DNA of 64,000 nt from Paraburkholderia sp. D15 (GTDB lineage: Bacteria; Pseudomonadota; Gammaproteobacteria; Burkholderiales; Burkholderiaceae): the NCBI RefSeq assembly GCF_029910215.1, contig NZ_CP110395.1, positions 930,001 through 994,000 on the forward strand, read 5' to 3'. A program made the translations under genes and the position numbers. The notes under the pieces were generated by a model. That model was not told the DNA's origin, ran no database searches, and saw only the letters and a list, made by a program, of their open reading frames with translations. Every line of letters starts with the position of its first letter. The first letter of the stretch is position 1. Positions 44,497 to 53,872 of the stretch are shown here, piece by piece.

Positions 44497-45181
44497 CGAG
44501 TCTCACTCCCTTGTCGTTTGCCAACTGCGAGATGGCATTTTTTTGTAGCGAAGCGGATGCGGCGTTCAGCACATCCATCTTGCGCGGCCCTGCGATCAGC
44601 AGAAACAGATGCTTCACTTCCTTCAGCGCGGACATCGACCAGCTCACGCGCGCATGCGGCGCGCTGCCGGGATGCACGGCGACGAAACGGTCGGTGGTGG
44701 TAAGCGCGAAATCCCATTCCGGCGCATCGGCGAAAATCGACGCGGTGTGGCCGTCTTCGCCCATGCCGAGAATCGCGACGTCAGGCACCGCGCGAAAGCG
44801 CGGATCGGCGTTCAGCGCGGCAACGTGCGCATTCAGGTCTTGCGAGGTATCGGCCAGCGGCCAGAACGTCGCGTCTTTCGCGGCGTTCCGCAACAGCGTG
44901 TCGTGCGCCAGCTGCGCATTGCTCGCGCTATCCGTCTCGGGCACCCAGCGATCGTCGACCAGCGTCACCGCGATACGCGGCCAGTCGAAGGCTTGCGTGG
45001 ACAAGGTCTGCAGGAACGGACGCGGACTGCTGCCGCCGGACACTGCAAGCATGGCCGGGCGCACACCGCTTTGGGATGTGGCCGCCTGAGCGGCGAGCGA
45101 CGCGTGTAATGCGTCGCCGACCGCTTTCGCCAACGCGTCGGATTGGGCGCGTTGATCGTCGAAAGCGTAAAGCTGGATCAC
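44474..45181 (-). CDS. pgl: 6-phosphogluconolactonase
   Basis: Hydrolyses 6-phosphogluconolactone in the Entner-Doudoroff/pentose-phosphate route. The 235 residues contain [39 protein letters not shown] and [16 protein letters not shown], the defining motifs. The GTG at 45181 (VIQLYAFDD) has a strong GGAGGAGAA site, which settles the start. It lies between zwf and the glk/hexR fusion and overlaps the latter. Confidence 0.95.
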   Translation of the reverse strand: MIQLYAFDDQRAQSDALAKAVGDALHASLAAQAATSQSGVRPAMLAVSGGSSPRPFLQTLSTQAFDWPRIAVTLVDDRWVPETDSASNAQLAHDTLLRNAAKDATFWPLADTSQDLNAHVAALNADPRFRAVPDVAILGMGEDGHTASIFADAPEWDFALTTTDRFVAVHPGSAPHARVSWSMSALKEVKHLFLLIAGPRKMDVLNAASASLQKNAISQLANDKGVRLDVYWCAN

Positions 45182-45323
45182 TTCTCCTCCGTGCTGCTTT
45201 CTTGTTGGATCAGCGGAATCGTCCGTGCTGCTCTCGCGACGCGATCTCTGCAAGGCCGCGCGGCCCGCAGGCGCCATCGCGATACCGGCGCGATTCCGCT
45301 CAGTTCGTCGGTGGGTCTGACAG

Positions 45324-45359
45324 GCGCGGCGCCGTGTGCTGTCGGGTACGGCGCCGCGC
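45324..45359. promoter_or_regulatory. GC-rich hairpin between zwf and pgl
   Basis: GCGCGGCGCCGT pairs perfectly with ACGGCGCCGCGC around a 12-base loop, directly after the zwf stop and without a U-run. It may slow RNA decay or attenuate the distal genes. Confidence 0.55.
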
Positions 45360-45365
45360 GTTACT

Positions 45366-46829
45366 TCAATTCTCTTCTTCGAGCCAGCAGGTGCCGTGCT
45401 GCGCGAGCATCGCGCTCGCCGCGGCCGGTCCCCAGGTGCCCGATGCGTACGGCTTGGGCGGCTTGAGCGACGCCTTCCACTCGTTCAGGATCGGCTCGAC
45501 CCAGCGCCATGCGGCCTCCTGCTCGTCGCGCCGCACGAACAGCGCGAGGCGTCCGTTGATCACGTCGAGCAACAGGCGTTGATACGCTTCCATTTGCCCT
45601 TCGCGGAAGAACTGGTCGAACGCGAGGTCGAGGTGCACGCTGGCCAGATTCATGCCTTCGCCCGGCTGCTTCGCCAGACAGTAGAGGCGAATCGTTTCGT
45701 TCGGCTGCAGGCGGATCACCAGGCGGTTCGCGCCGGCACGCAGCGCGGATGCGCCGAGCGCCGAATGCGGCACCGCACGAAAATTCACCACGATCTCGGC
45801 GACGCGATCGGCCAGCCGCTTGCCGGTGCGCAGAAAAAACGGCACGCCGGCCCAGCGCCAGTTCTCGATCTCGACCTTCAGCGCGACGAAGGTCTCGGTG
45901 CTGCTCTCCGGCTTCACGCCTGGTTCGGTCGCGTAGGCCGGCACGGCGGTGCCGCGAATCACGCCCGAATGATACTGGCCACGCACGGCGACCTTGCCGA
46001 TATCGCGCGGATCGATCGGTTTCAAGGCCCGCAGCACGCGCAGTTTTTCGTCGCGCACCGAGTCGGAATCCATGGAATGCGGCGGTTCCATCGCGACGAT
46101 CGAGAGCAGCTGCAGCAAATGGTTCTGCACCATGTCGCGCAGCGCGCCGGTATTGTCGTAGAAGTCGCCGCGCGCTTCCACGCCGAGTTCTTCCGCGATG
46201 GTGATCTGGATGCTCTCGACCCACTCGCGGCGCCACAGCGGCTCGAACAGCGCATTGCCGAAGCGCAGCGCGAGCAGGTTCTGCACCGGTTCCTTGCCGA
46301 GGTAGTGGTCGATCCGGTAGATCTGCTCTTCCGCGAAGATTTCGCCGACCGCGTCGTTGATCGCATTCGACGACTTCAGGTCGTAGCCGAGCGGTTTTTC
46401 CAGCACGATGCGCGCGTTGTCGTTCAGCCCCACCGACGCGAGCGCGCGGCAGATCGGCACGAACAGCGACGGGCCGGTGGCCAGATAGAACACGCGGATG
46501 CCTGGCAGATCCTTGATCGCATCGCGCAACTGCACGAAGTCTTCCGGATTGCCGAGATCGATATTCACGAACTCGATGCGCGCGAGAAAGCTCTCCCACG
46601 CCGCTTCGTCCACCCCATTCTTCGACACATGCGCCTTGACGTGTCCGTTCACCCACTGGATGTACTCCGCGCGATCCGTGGCGTGCCGCGCGACCGCGAC
46701 GATCTTGCCGCTGTCCGCGAGCATGCCGCCTGCACGGTGCGCTTCAAACAGTGCGGGCAGGATCTTGCGCATCGACAGATCGCCGGTTCCGCCGAAGAGA
46801 ACGAACGTGAAGCTTGAATCGGTTTGCAT
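45366..46829 (-). CDS. zwf: glucose-6-phosphate 1-dehydrogenase
   Basis: Oxidises glucose-6-phosphate with NADP, feeding pgl. The 487 residues include the nucleotide motif FGGTGDLSMRKILPAL, ATGPSLFVPICRAL, EKPLGYDLKSS, and the active-site stretch RIDHYLGKEPVQNLLALRF. The ATG at 46829 has GGAG upstream; the longer frame from 46907 would run into the promoter region. First gene of zwf-pgl-glk/hexR. A HexR-like operator lies about 80 bp upstream of the start. Confidence 0.97.
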   Translation of the reverse strand: MQTDSSFTFVLFGGTGDLSMRKILPALFEAHRAGGMLADSGKIVAVARHATDRAEYIQWVNGHVKAHVSKNGVDEAAWESFLARIEFVNIDLGNPEDFVQLRDAIKDLPGIRVFYLATGPSLFVPICRALASVGLNDNARIVLEKPLGYDLKSSNAINDAVGEIFAEEQIYRIDHYLGKEPVQNLLALRFGNALFEPLWRREWVESIQITIAEELGVEARGDFYDNTGALRDMVQNHLLQLLSIVAMEPPHSMDSDSVRDEKLRVLRALKPIDPRDIGKVAVRGQYHSGVIRGTAVPAYATEPGVKPESSTETFVALKVEIENWRWAGVPFFLRTGKRLADRVAEIVVNFRAVPHSALGASALRAGANRLVIRLQPNETIRLYCLAKQPGEGMNLASVHLDLAFDQFFREGQMEAYQRLLLDVINGRLALFVRRDEQEAAWRWVEPILNEWKASLKPPKPYASGTWGPAAASAMLAQHGTCWLEEEN

Positions 46830-46900
46830 GAGTCTCCGTCGATGTCCTGGGGCCGCCGGAATGACCGGAAGAAGGCGACCGTAGTCCGATAAAATATTTT

Positions 46901-46929
46901 TTGACACTGAATTGTAGTTTAACTACAAT
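46901..46929 (+). promoter_or_regulatory. sigma-70 promoter for the sugar transporter operon
   Basis: TTGACA (46901-46906), a 17-bp spacer and TACAAT (46924-46929), a near-consensus match reading toward the ABC transporter genes. The spacer and -10 are covered by the HexR-like palindrome. Confidence 0.75.
46911..46929. promoter_or_regulatory. HexR-type operator
   Basis: ATTGTAGTTTAACTACAAT has perfect 9-bp arms around one T and contains the TTGT...ACAA frame known for HexR sites. It sits between zwf and the transporter operon, so one bound dimer could control both. Confidence 0.78.
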
Positions 46930-46935
46930 CCAAAT

Positions 46936-47372
46936 CAAGAGGTAGCGCTAATTCGATGAAAAAAGCGTGCGCAGCGAGTCAAGATGCGCGTTTTCCCGAA
47001 TCGGCAGGCGTCCCCTGCATGTTAACGGACATTGCGTGCCGGCACGTGCCAGCATGCCCCGGCGGCCCATACGGAAAGCCGGGGAGCTGAGCGTCCGGCT
47101 GGGTGAATGCCCGGATTGGCGTGCAAGGCACCTCGAGCCTGCCGCGCGCGACGCGGGCAGGCAAAAATCAAAAGAGGAGACAGTCAGTTGCATCCCGAAC
47201 CACTCATCTCTTGAGCTTCCAGCGGCCGAAACCCGGTCCGCCGGCACATGCTCCGCGCATGCGCCCGACCGTGCTCGATCGCCCAGTGTTTTGCCTGTTT
47301 GAACCAACCACAGCACCCTGGCGACATCAGGGGCCATTTGTTTTTTGTTCAGGTGTCTGGAGGAGATAAGCA
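46936..47372 (+). other. long leader of the sugar transporter operon
   Basis: If the promoter at 46901 is used, the first gene has a leader of about 437 nt. It holds a GCCTGCC/GGCAGGC hairpin (47136-47162) and a possible eight-codon reading frame (TTG at 47188 to TGA at 47214) behind AGGAGA. A 111-codon open frame (46967-47302) has no good start or family features and is not called. The role of the leader is unknown. Confidence 0.5.
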
Positions 47373-48620
47373 ATGAAATTTCGCGCGATCATGGGCGCTT
47401 TGTGCGCCGCGGGTCTGATGTGTGGCGTCTCGGCCGTGCAAGCCGCCGAGTCGATCGAAGTGTTGCACTGGTGGACTTCGGGCGGCGAATCGAAAGCCGT
47501 CGGCGTCCTCAAGGACGACATGACGAAGCAGGGTTACACGTGGAAGGACTTCGCGGTGGCGGGTGGCGCGGGCGCGGCTGCCATGACGGCACTGAAGACG
47601 CAGGTGATCTCGGGCAACGCACCGAGCGCCGCGCAGATCAAGGGTCCGCTGATTCAGGACTGGGCGTCGCAAGGCGTGCTGGTGCCGATCGACGCGGCAG
47701 CCGGCGACTGGAAGAAGAACCTGCCGCCGGAAATCGACAAGATCATGCACGCGGACGGTCACTACGTGGCGGCGCCGTTCTCGGTGCACCGCGTGAACTG
47801 GCTGTACATCAACAAGGCAGCGCTGGACAAGGCAGGCGGCAAGGTGCCGACCACGTGGCCTGAGTTCTTCGCGGTGGCCGACAAGATGAAGGCCGCGGGC
47901 ATCCAGCCGATCGCGATGGGCGGTCAGCCGTGGCAAGACCTGACGCTGTGGGAAGACGTCGTGCTGTCGCAAGGCGCGGGCTTCTACAAGAAGGCGCTGG
48001 TCGACCTCGACGAGAAGACCCTGACGTCGGATCAGATGGTCGGCGTGTTCGACACGGTCCGCAAGATTCAGGGCTACTTCGACGCGGGCCGTACGGGCCG
48101 TGACTGGAACCTGGCCACGGCCATGGTGATCAACGGCAAGGCCGGCATGCAGTTCATGGGCGACTGGGCGAAGGGCGAATTCGCCAACGCCGGCAAGAAG
48201 TCGGGCTCGGACTACGTGTGCGCGCCGGTGCCGGGTACGGACAAGGCCTACACGTTCAACGTCGACTCGTTCGTGTTCTTCCAGCAGAAGGGCCAGAAGT
48301 CGGCCACGCCGGGTCAACTGGCACTGGCGAAGACGATCATGTCGCCGGACTTCCAGGAACAGTTCAGCCTGAACAAGGGCTCGATCCCGGTGCGTCTGGG
48401 CGTGTCGATGGCCAAGTTCGACGACTGCGCGAAGAAGTCGTACGCGGATGAACAGGTCGCGATCAAGTCGGGCGGCTATGTGCCTTCGCTGGCACACGGC
48501 ATGGCGCAACCGGATGCAGCAGCCGGCGCGATCTCGGACGTGGTCACGAAGTTCATGAACTCGCAGCAGGATTCGAAGAGCGCGGTTGCAGCGCTCGCGA
48601 AGGCAGCGAAGACCAAGTAA
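47373..48620 (+). CDS. sugar ABC transporter substrate-binding protein
   Basis: A periplasmic receptor of 415 residues of the extracellular solute-binding family 1, most like glucose/mannose binders (GtsA type). A signal peptide (MKFRAIMGALCAAGLMCGVSAVQA) precedes IEVLHWWTSGGESKAVGVLKDDM, and later YVAAPFSVHRVNWLYINKAALDKAGG and GKAGMQFMGDWAKGEF. A GGAGGAGATAAGC site precedes the ATG. First gene of a four-gene importer divergent from zwf, which makes glucose the likely substrate. Codon use is strongly biased, suggesting high expression. Confidence 0.9.
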   Translation: MKFRAIMGALCAAGLMCGVSAVQAAESIEVLHWWTSGGESKAVGVLKDDMTKQGYTWKDFAVAGGAGAAAMTALKTQVISGNAPSAAQIKGPLIQDWASQGVLVPIDAAAGDWKKNLPPEIDKIMHADGHYVAAPFSVHRVNWLYINKAALDKAGGKVPTTWPEFFAVADKMKAAGIQPIAMGGQPWQDLTLWEDVVLSQGAGFYKKALVDLDEKTLTSDQMVGVFDTVRKIQGYFDAGRTGRDWNLATAMVINGKAGMQFMGDWAKGEFANAGKKSGSDYVCAPVPGTDKAYTFNVDSFVFFQQKGQKSATPGQLALAKTIMSPDFQEQFSLNKGSIPVRLGVSMAKFDDCAKKSYADEQVAIKSGGYVPSLAHGMAQPDAAAGAISDVVTKFMNSQQDSKSAVAALAKAAKTK

Positions 48621-48810
48621 GTGAAGTAAAGCGAGGCGGCGCGTCCGGGGTCACTCCACGGACGCCGGACGCGCCCTTCGACCCGCCCGCCGGCAGCTTG
48701 CCGGCAGACGGTTTCACCCCTGGATTCATCGAGTCACACCCAGGCCGTCGCCACTTTGCGCAGCGCTTGCGCACAGGTACCGGCGGTACAGTTTCAGCAG
48801 GAGTCGAGTA

Positions 48811-49749
48811 GTGACTGCTTCTATCAGCGGAAACGGGAAAACGGCCTCCGCCGCCCGCCGCGCGTCGCCGATGGCGGCGCTTGCCGATCGCTGGATTCCG
48901 AAGCTGGTGCTCGCACCCAGCGTCGTGATCAGCCTGATCTTCGTGTATGGCTTCATCGCAATCACCGGTTATCTGTCGCTGTCCAATTCGCGGCTGATGC
49001 CTCGTTACGATTTCGTCGGTCTCGACCGTTATCGCGAACTGTTCGATAACGACGTGTTCTGGACCTCGGCCGCCAACCTCGGCTGGTTCGGCATTCCGTT
49101 CATCGGCATCTGCATTGGCCTCGGTCTCTTTCTCGCGATCCTGCTCGATCAGCAGATTCGCAACGAAGGCGCGCTGCGCGCCGTGTTCCTCTATCCGATG
49201 GCGCTGTCGTTCATCGTCACGGGTACCGCGTGGCAATGGATCATGACGCCGAGCATCGGTCTGGAGAAGGTGTTTCACGACTGGGGCTGGACGAGCTTTT
49301 CGTTCGGCTGGCTGGGCGACCCCGACAAGGCGATCTTCTGCGTGGTGGTCGCGGCGGTCTGGCAATCCACCGGCTTCGTGATGGCGCTGTTCCTCGCCGG
49401 TTTGCGCGGCGTCGACGGTGAAATCTTCAAGGCCGCGCAGATGGACGGCGCGAACCTGCCCACCATCTACCGCAAGATCGTGATTCCGAGCATGCGCCCG
49501 GTGTTCTTCTCCGTGCTGCTGATTCTCTGCCACATCACCATCAAGACCTTCGACCTGGTCGTCGCGTTGACCGCGGGCGGTCCGGGCACGTCGTCGTCGC
49601 TGCCGGCTATCTTCATGTACACGTTTTCGTTCAATCGCGGGCAGCTGGGCGTCGGCGCGGCATCGTCGATGATGATGCTCGCCACCGTCGTCGCCGTGCT
49701 CGTGCCGCTGATGTATCTGGAATCGAGGAGCACCCGCAATGCAGCCTAA
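48811..49749 (+). CDS. sugar ABC transporter permease 1
   Basis: A 312-residue inner-membrane permease of the MalF/UgpA family. It has six hydrophobic segments and the EAA coupling loop near residue 215 (EIFKAAQMDGANLPTIYRKIVIPSMRP). The GTG at 48811 is fixed by GGAGTCGAGTA just upstream. There is a 190-bp gap after the binding-protein gene, a usual place for differential mRNA stability. Ends inside the start of the next permease gene. Confidence 0.92.
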   Translation: MTASISGNGKTASAARRASPMAALADRWIPKLVLAPSVVISLIFVYGFIAITGYLSLSNSRLMPRYDFVGLDRYRELFDNDVFWTSAANLGWFGIPFIGICIGLGLFLAILLDQQIRNEGALRAVFLYPMALSFIVTGTAWQWIMTPSIGLEKVFHDWGWTSFSFGWLGDPDKAIFCVVVAAVWQSTGFVMALFLAGLRGVDGEIFKAAQMDGANLPTIYRKIVIPSMRPVFFSVLLILCHITIKTFDLVVALTAGGPGTSSSLPAIFMYTFSFNRGQLGVGAASSMMMLATVVAVLVPLMYLESRSTRNAA

Positions 49750-50596
49750 GATGACGATCAGCCGTGCCGTCATTTATGCGGCCTTGATTCTGTTCGCCCT
49801 GTATTTCCTGTTCCCGCTGTACGTGATGCTGTCCACGTCGTTCAAGGACATCGATCAGCTGCGCACCGGCAACCTGTTGACGCCGCCCACGCACTGGACC
49901 GTCGATCCGTGGATCAAGGCATGGAGCGGCGCCTGTACCGGCGTGCGTTGCGACGGCATGCAGCCGTTCTTCATGAACTCCGTGCGGATGGTGATTCCTG
50001 CCGTGCTGATCTCGTCGATCATCGGCGCGTTCAACGGCTACGTGCTGACGCACTGGCGCTTCCGCGGCGCGGACCCGATCTTCACGATGCTGCTGGTCGG
50101 CTGCTTCATTCCGTTCCAGGCGATCCTGCTGCCGATGGCGCGCTTCGAAGGCTTCCTCGGCCTGTCGAACACCACGACGGGGCTGGTGGTGGTGCACGTG
50201 ATCTACGGGATCGCCTTCACGACCATGTTCTTCCGCAACTTCTACGTCAGCATTCCGGCCGAGCTCGTGAAGGCGGCGCGTATCGACGGCGCGGGCTTCT
50301 TCACGATCTTCACGAAGATCCTGCTGCCGGTGTCGCTGCCGATCTTCATGGTCTGCCTGATCTGGCAGTTCACGCAGATCTGGAATGATTTCCTGTTCGG
50401 GATCGTGTTCTCCGGCGTCGATTCGATGCCGATCACGGTGGCGCTGAACAACCTGGTGAACACCTCGACCGGCGTGAAGGAATACAACGTGGACATGGCC
50501 GGCGCGATCATCGCGGCGCTGCCGACCCTGCTGGTCTACATCGTCGCCGGACGCTATTTCGTGCGCGGCCTGACGGCGGGCGCAGTGAAGGGCTAA
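49739..50596 (+). CDS. sugar ABC transporter permease 2
   Basis: A 285-residue MalG/UgpE-type permease. It starts overlapping permease 1 by 11 bp, with six hydrophobic segments and the EAA loop ELVKAARIDGAGFFTIFTKILLPVSLP. Together with permease 1 it forms the membrane channel for the importer. Confidence 0.92.
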   Translation: MQPKMTISRAVIYAALILFALYFLFPLYVMLSTSFKDIDQLRTGNLLTPPTHWTVDPWIKAWSGACTGVRCDGMQPFFMNSVRMVIPAVLISSIIGAFNGYVLTHWRFRGADPIFTMLLVGCFIPFQAILLPMARFEGFLGLSNTTTGLVVVHVIYGIAFTTMFFRNFYVSIPAELVKAARIDGAGFFTIFTKILLPVSLPIFMVCLIWQFTQIWNDFLFGIVFSGVDSMPITVALNNLVNTSTGVKEYNVDMAGAIIAALPTLLVYIVAGRYFVRGLTAGAVKG

Positions 50597-50699
50597 AGCC
50601 GGGCTCAAAACATCCGAGGACGGCGGCGTGTCATGCATCGCGCCGCCGTCGCCTGAACAGACGTTTTCAAGCAGTACCAGAGACAAGAGGATTCACAGC

Positions 50700-51815
50700 A
50701 TGGCAAGCCTTTCCATCCGTGACGTGTACAAGACTTACCCGAACGGGGTGCCGGTTCTGAAGGGTGTCAACATCGACATCGAAGACGGCCAGTTCCTGAT
50801 TCTGGTCGGCGGCTCGGGCTGCGGTAAGTCGACGCTGCTCAACATGATCGCCGGCCTCGAAACCGTCACCAAGGGCGAGATCCAGATCGACGGCAAGACG
50901 GTCAACAACCTGTCGCCGAAAGATCGCGATATCGCGATGGTGTTCCAGTCGTACGCGCTGTATCCGTCCATGACGGTGCGCGAGAACATCTCGTTCGGCC
51001 TGAACATCCGCAAGGTGCCGAAGCAGGAGCAGGCGCAGATCGTCGACCGTGTGTCGAACACGCTGCAGATCACGCACCTGCTGGACCGCAAGCCGGGGCA
51101 ACTGTCCGGCGGCCAGCGTCAGCGCGTCGCGATGGGCCGCGCACTGGCGCGCGATCCGGTGATGTTCCTGTTCGACGAACCGCTGTCGAACCTCGACGCC
51201 AAGCTGCGTATCGAGATGCGCTCGGAAATCAAGCTGCTGCATCAGCGCCTGGGCACGACGATCGTCTACGTGACGCACGATCAGATCGAAGCGATGACGC
51301 TCGGCGACCGTATCGCGGTGATGAAGGACGGCATCGTCCAGCAGTTCGGCGCGCCGCAGGACATCTACGACTCGCCGTCGAACCTGTTCGTGGCCGGCTT
51401 CATCGGCGCGCCGCCGATGAACTTCATTCAGGGCAAGCTGGTCGAGCAGGGCGCGGGCGTCGCGCTCGAACTGGATACCGGCGTCGCGCGTACGGCGTTG
51501 AAGCTGCCGTTCGACTCGGCCAAGGTGAAATCGCACGTGGGCCGCGAGGTGATTCTGGGTCTGCGCCCGGAGCGCATCACCGACGCGCGCGGCGCGCACG
51601 GCGACAACTCGCAACTGCAACCGATCGAAGTGAAGGTCGACGTGATCGAGCCGACCGGTCCGGACACGCTGGTGTTCGCGCAGGTCAACGGCAAGCGCGT
51701 GGTGAGCCGCGTGCACCCGGCGTCGAACCCGCAGCCGCTGACGAACACGACGCTGCTGTTCGATACGTCGAAGGCGGTGCTGTTCGACCCGTCGAACGAA
51801 GAGCGGATCGCCTGA
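50700..51815 (+). CDS. sugar ABC transporter ATP-binding protein (MalK/UgpC type)
   Basis: A 371-residue ATPase. Walker A is GGSGCGKST, the signature LSGGQRQRVAMGRAL, Walker B MFLFDEPLSNLDAKLR, and the switch THDQIEAMTLG. The C-terminal TOBE/OB regulatory domain (about residues 235-371, including LGLRPERI) is typical of MalK-like subunits. The ATG at 50700 follows AAGAGG. Closes the operon before a strong terminator. Confidence 0.94.
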   Translation: MASLSIRDVYKTYPNGVPVLKGVNIDIEDGQFLILVGGSGCGKSTLLNMIAGLETVTKGEIQIDGKTVNNLSPKDRDIAMVFQSYALYPSMTVRENISFGLNIRKVPKQEQAQIVDRVSNTLQITHLLDRKPGQLSGGQRQRVAMGRALARDPVMFLFDEPLSNLDAKLRIEMRSEIKLLHQRLGTTIVYVTHDQIEAMTLGDRIAVMKDGIVQQFGAPQDIYDSPSNLFVAGFIGAPPMNFIQGKLVEQGAGVALELDTGVARTALKLPFDSAKVKSHVGREVILGLRPERITDARGAHGDNSQLQPIEVKVDVIEPTGPDTLVFAQVNGKRVVSRVHPASNPQPLTNTTLLFDTSKAVLFDPSNEERIA

Positions 51816-51837
51816 TCGAGATTCGTGAAGAAAAGAA

Positions 51838-51870
51838 AGCCCCATGCGTTGCGATACGCATGGGGCTTTT
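51838..51870 (+). terminator. terminator of the sugar transporter operon
   Basis: The stem AGCCCCATGCG / CGCATGGGGCT around an eight-base loop, followed by TTTTGTTTT. It lies about 20 bp past the ATPase stop. Confidence 0.88.
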
Positions 51871-51905
51871 GTTTTGGTGCGCGGGTTTGCTTGTGTGGGC
51901 TCCGC

Positions 51906-52832
51906 TCAACCGTTCGCCGCATCCGGAATCCGCAGATCCGGATTGTTGCGCGTCAGCTCGCTCACCCACTCGATGAACGCGCGCAGCCGCGAACTCAGAT
52001 TGCGGCGGTGCGCGTACAGAATCGACAGCGGCGTGCCGGGGCTCGTGTAGCCGGTGAGGATTTCCTTCAGCGCGCCCTGCGCGATCAGATCGGCCACCAT
52101 GTAGCGTGACGGCTGGATGATGCCGTGCCCCAGCGCGCCGGCGCCGATGTACACCGAACCGTCGTTGACCGCGAGCACGCTCTTCAGCGTGACGCGCTCG
52201 ATCTCGCCGTCCACCTCGAACTCGAACGGAAACGTGCGGCCCGTGCGCGCCGACACGTAGTTGACCGCGCGATGCTCGCTCAGATCCGCGAGCGTCGTCG
52301 GCGTGCCGTGCTTCTCCAGATACGCGGGCGACGCGCACGTGACGATGCGCGCATGGCCGATGCGCCGCGCCACCAGACTCGACTCTTCCGGCGTGCCCAT
52401 GCGGATCACGCAGTCCACGCCGTCCTGAATCAGATCGATGTTGCGGTCCGCGAGACCGAGCCGCACGTCGATCTCGGGATAGAGGCGGTAGAAGTCGTCG
52501 AGCGCGGGTAGCAGCAGCGCACGCGCGAGCGTGCCGGACGTGTCCACGCGGATCGTGCCGGCCGGATTCTCGCGCTTGTTCGACAGCGACGATTCGGCGT
52601 CGGCGACTTCGGCGAGGATGCTGACGCAGCGCTCGTAGAACGCCGCGCCGTCTTCGGTGACGCTGACCTGGCGCGTCGAACGGTTCAGCAAACGCACGCC
52701 GACGTGTTCTTCCAGCGCCTGGATCGTGCGGCTGACTTTGGCGCGCGGCAGGTCGAGCGATTCGGATACTTTGGTGAAGCTGTTCGCCTCGACCACACGC
52801 GTAAATATCTCCATCGCTTCGAAACGGTCCAT
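51906..52832 (-). CDS. LysR family transcriptional regulator
   Basis: A 308-residue regulator of the DmlR/PecT-like LysR group: HTH MDRFEAMEIFTRVVEANSFTKVSESLDLPRAKVSRTIQALEEHVG, then an effector domain from about residue 90 (GTIRVDTSGTLARALLLPALDDFYRLYPEIDVRLGLADRNIDLIQDGVDCVIRMG in part). The start at 52832 is used. It lies 86 bp downstream of the GST gene on the same strand, so the two may be co-transcribed. Target unknown. Confidence 0.92.
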   Translation of the reverse strand: MDRFEAMEIFTRVVEANSFTKVSESLDLPRAKVSRTIQALEEHVGVRLLNRSTRQVSVTEDGAAFYERCVSILAEVADAESSLSNKRENPAGTIRVDTSGTLARALLLPALDDFYRLYPEIDVRLGLADRNIDLIQDGVDCVIRMGTPEESSLVARRIGHARIVTCASPAYLEKHGTPTTLADLSEHRAVNYVSARTGRTFPFEFEVDGEIERVTLKSVLAVNDGSVYIGAGALGHGIIQPSRYMVADLIAQGALKEILTGYTSPGTPLSILYAHRRNLSSRLRAFIEWVSELTRNNPDLRIPDAANG

Positions 52833-52918
52833 ATGTTTGCCTTGTACGTGATGGGCGGGAGTGGAAAGGACGAGGTGTCGAAGCGAAGTGTATAGGGACG
52901 AAATGCCGTTGTGCGGCG

Positions 52919-53578
52919 TTAATCCCGATCCGGTGCGCCGAGCGGGAAGTACGAGCGGTACGGGCGCGCCTCGTCGACCGCGCGCGCGAACGACGGCCGC
53001 GCCAGCAGCCGCTTGCGGTAGGCCCGCACATGCGGAAAGGCGTCGCCGATGCGATGCGTCCAGTCCGCGTAGAACAGGAACGGCGCGGCGCCGCAATCGG
53101 CGAGGCTGAAATGCTCGCCGGCCGCCCATTCGCGCTCCGCCATCACGCCGTTCAGCCAGCCGTACGCGGTGTCGAGCATCGCGCGGGCGTCCGCGACGCC
53201 GCGCGTGTCGCGCTCGGCCGGCTCGCGCATGCTGTCGAACACGATCTTCTGCTGCGGCGTCGAGATGTAGTTGTCGAAAAAGCGGTCCATCGTGCGGACT
53301 TCGAGCGCCGCGAGCGGATCGGCCGGCAGCAGCCGCACCGGCCCCGGATGCGTCAACCCCAGGTATTCGATGATGACGCTGGACTCCAGCACCGTCCGCT
53401 CGCCGTCCACCAGCAGCGGAAAGCGCTGGATCGGCCAGAGCGCGGCGAATTCGGCCATGACGGGCGGATCGCCATGATCCAGCTTGCGCAGGTCGAACGG
53501 TGTGCCGTTCTCGTAGAGCGCGGTCAGCACTTTCTGGCAGTACGAAGAGAACGGGTGGGCGTAGAGCTTCAGGGTCAT
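52919..53578 (-). CDS. glutathione S-transferase family protein
   Basis: A cytosolic GST-fold protein of 219 residues. The thioredoxin-like N-domain (LKLYAHPFSSYCQKVLTALYENG, with PLLVDGERTVLESSVIIEYL giving the cis-Pro and Glu-Ser glutathione contacts) is followed by a helical C-domain from about residue 90. The Ser/Cys pair SSYC at positions 11-14 is compatible with a Ser- or Cys-type GST. Start at the ATG 53578, with AAGGTG upstream; a GTG three codons earlier is possible. Substrate unknown. Confidence 0.9.
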   Translation of the reverse strand: MTLKLYAHPFSSYCQKVLTALYENGTPFDLRKLDHGDPPVMAEFAALWPIQRFPLLVDGERTVLESSVIIEYLGLTHPGPVRLLPADPLAALEVRTMDRFFDNYISTPQQKIVFDSMREPAERDTRGVADARAMLDTAYGWLNGVMAEREWAAGEHFSLADCGAAPFLFYADWTHRIGDAFPHVRAYRKRLLARPSFARAVDEARPYRSYFPLGAPDRD

Positions 53579-53725
53579 CGTGGTCACCTTGAGGTGGGGT
53601 GGGGCGCATGGCGCGCAACGACGGCCGCTTGACGCTGGTGCGCGGAGCGGCCGTTTACCCGACGACGAACGATAGCAGCCGGAATCGACAGCCGCGTAGC
53701 GTGACGTGACGCATTCCTACGACAA

Positions 53726-53776
53726 AACTTCACAAATCTGACTAGAAATATAGCGTAACATTTGAAACAATTGTAA
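53726..53776 (+). promoter_or_regulatory. AT-rich upstream element, copy A
   Basis: The segment with TCACAAA..CTGA, GAAATAT and GTAACATTTGAAA ending near GTAA shares its order and most bases with 57388-57444, upstream of fliD. The likeness points to a common promoter or regulator site for the two genes. Confidence 0.6.
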
Positions 53777-53787
53777 GGATGCGGGGG

Positions 53788-53803
53788 TGGCGGAAGTGTT
53801 GCG
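53788..53803 (+). promoter_or_regulatory. possible sigma-54 promoter
   Basis: TGGCGG-N5-TTGC has the -24 GG and -12 GC at the right distance. The -24 half deviates from TGGCAC, and no enhancer-binding site is recognised, so this is tentative. Confidence 0.25.
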
Positions 53804-53872
53804 TTGGCCCGGTTGCGGCGCGCTCGGGGCGCCCTGCCAGAAGATCAAGAACTCGACGCACGGAGCGTTTGC

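Noticed and set aside
46967..47302. A 111-codon frame in the leader of the sugar transporter operon
   Set aside because: No ribosome site, unlike normal codon use, ends well before the next gene and has no recognisable domain.
53788..53803. A firm sigma-54 promoter for the small gene and flgE
   Set aside because: The -24 half is imperfect and there is no enhancer site; kept only as a low-confidence feature.
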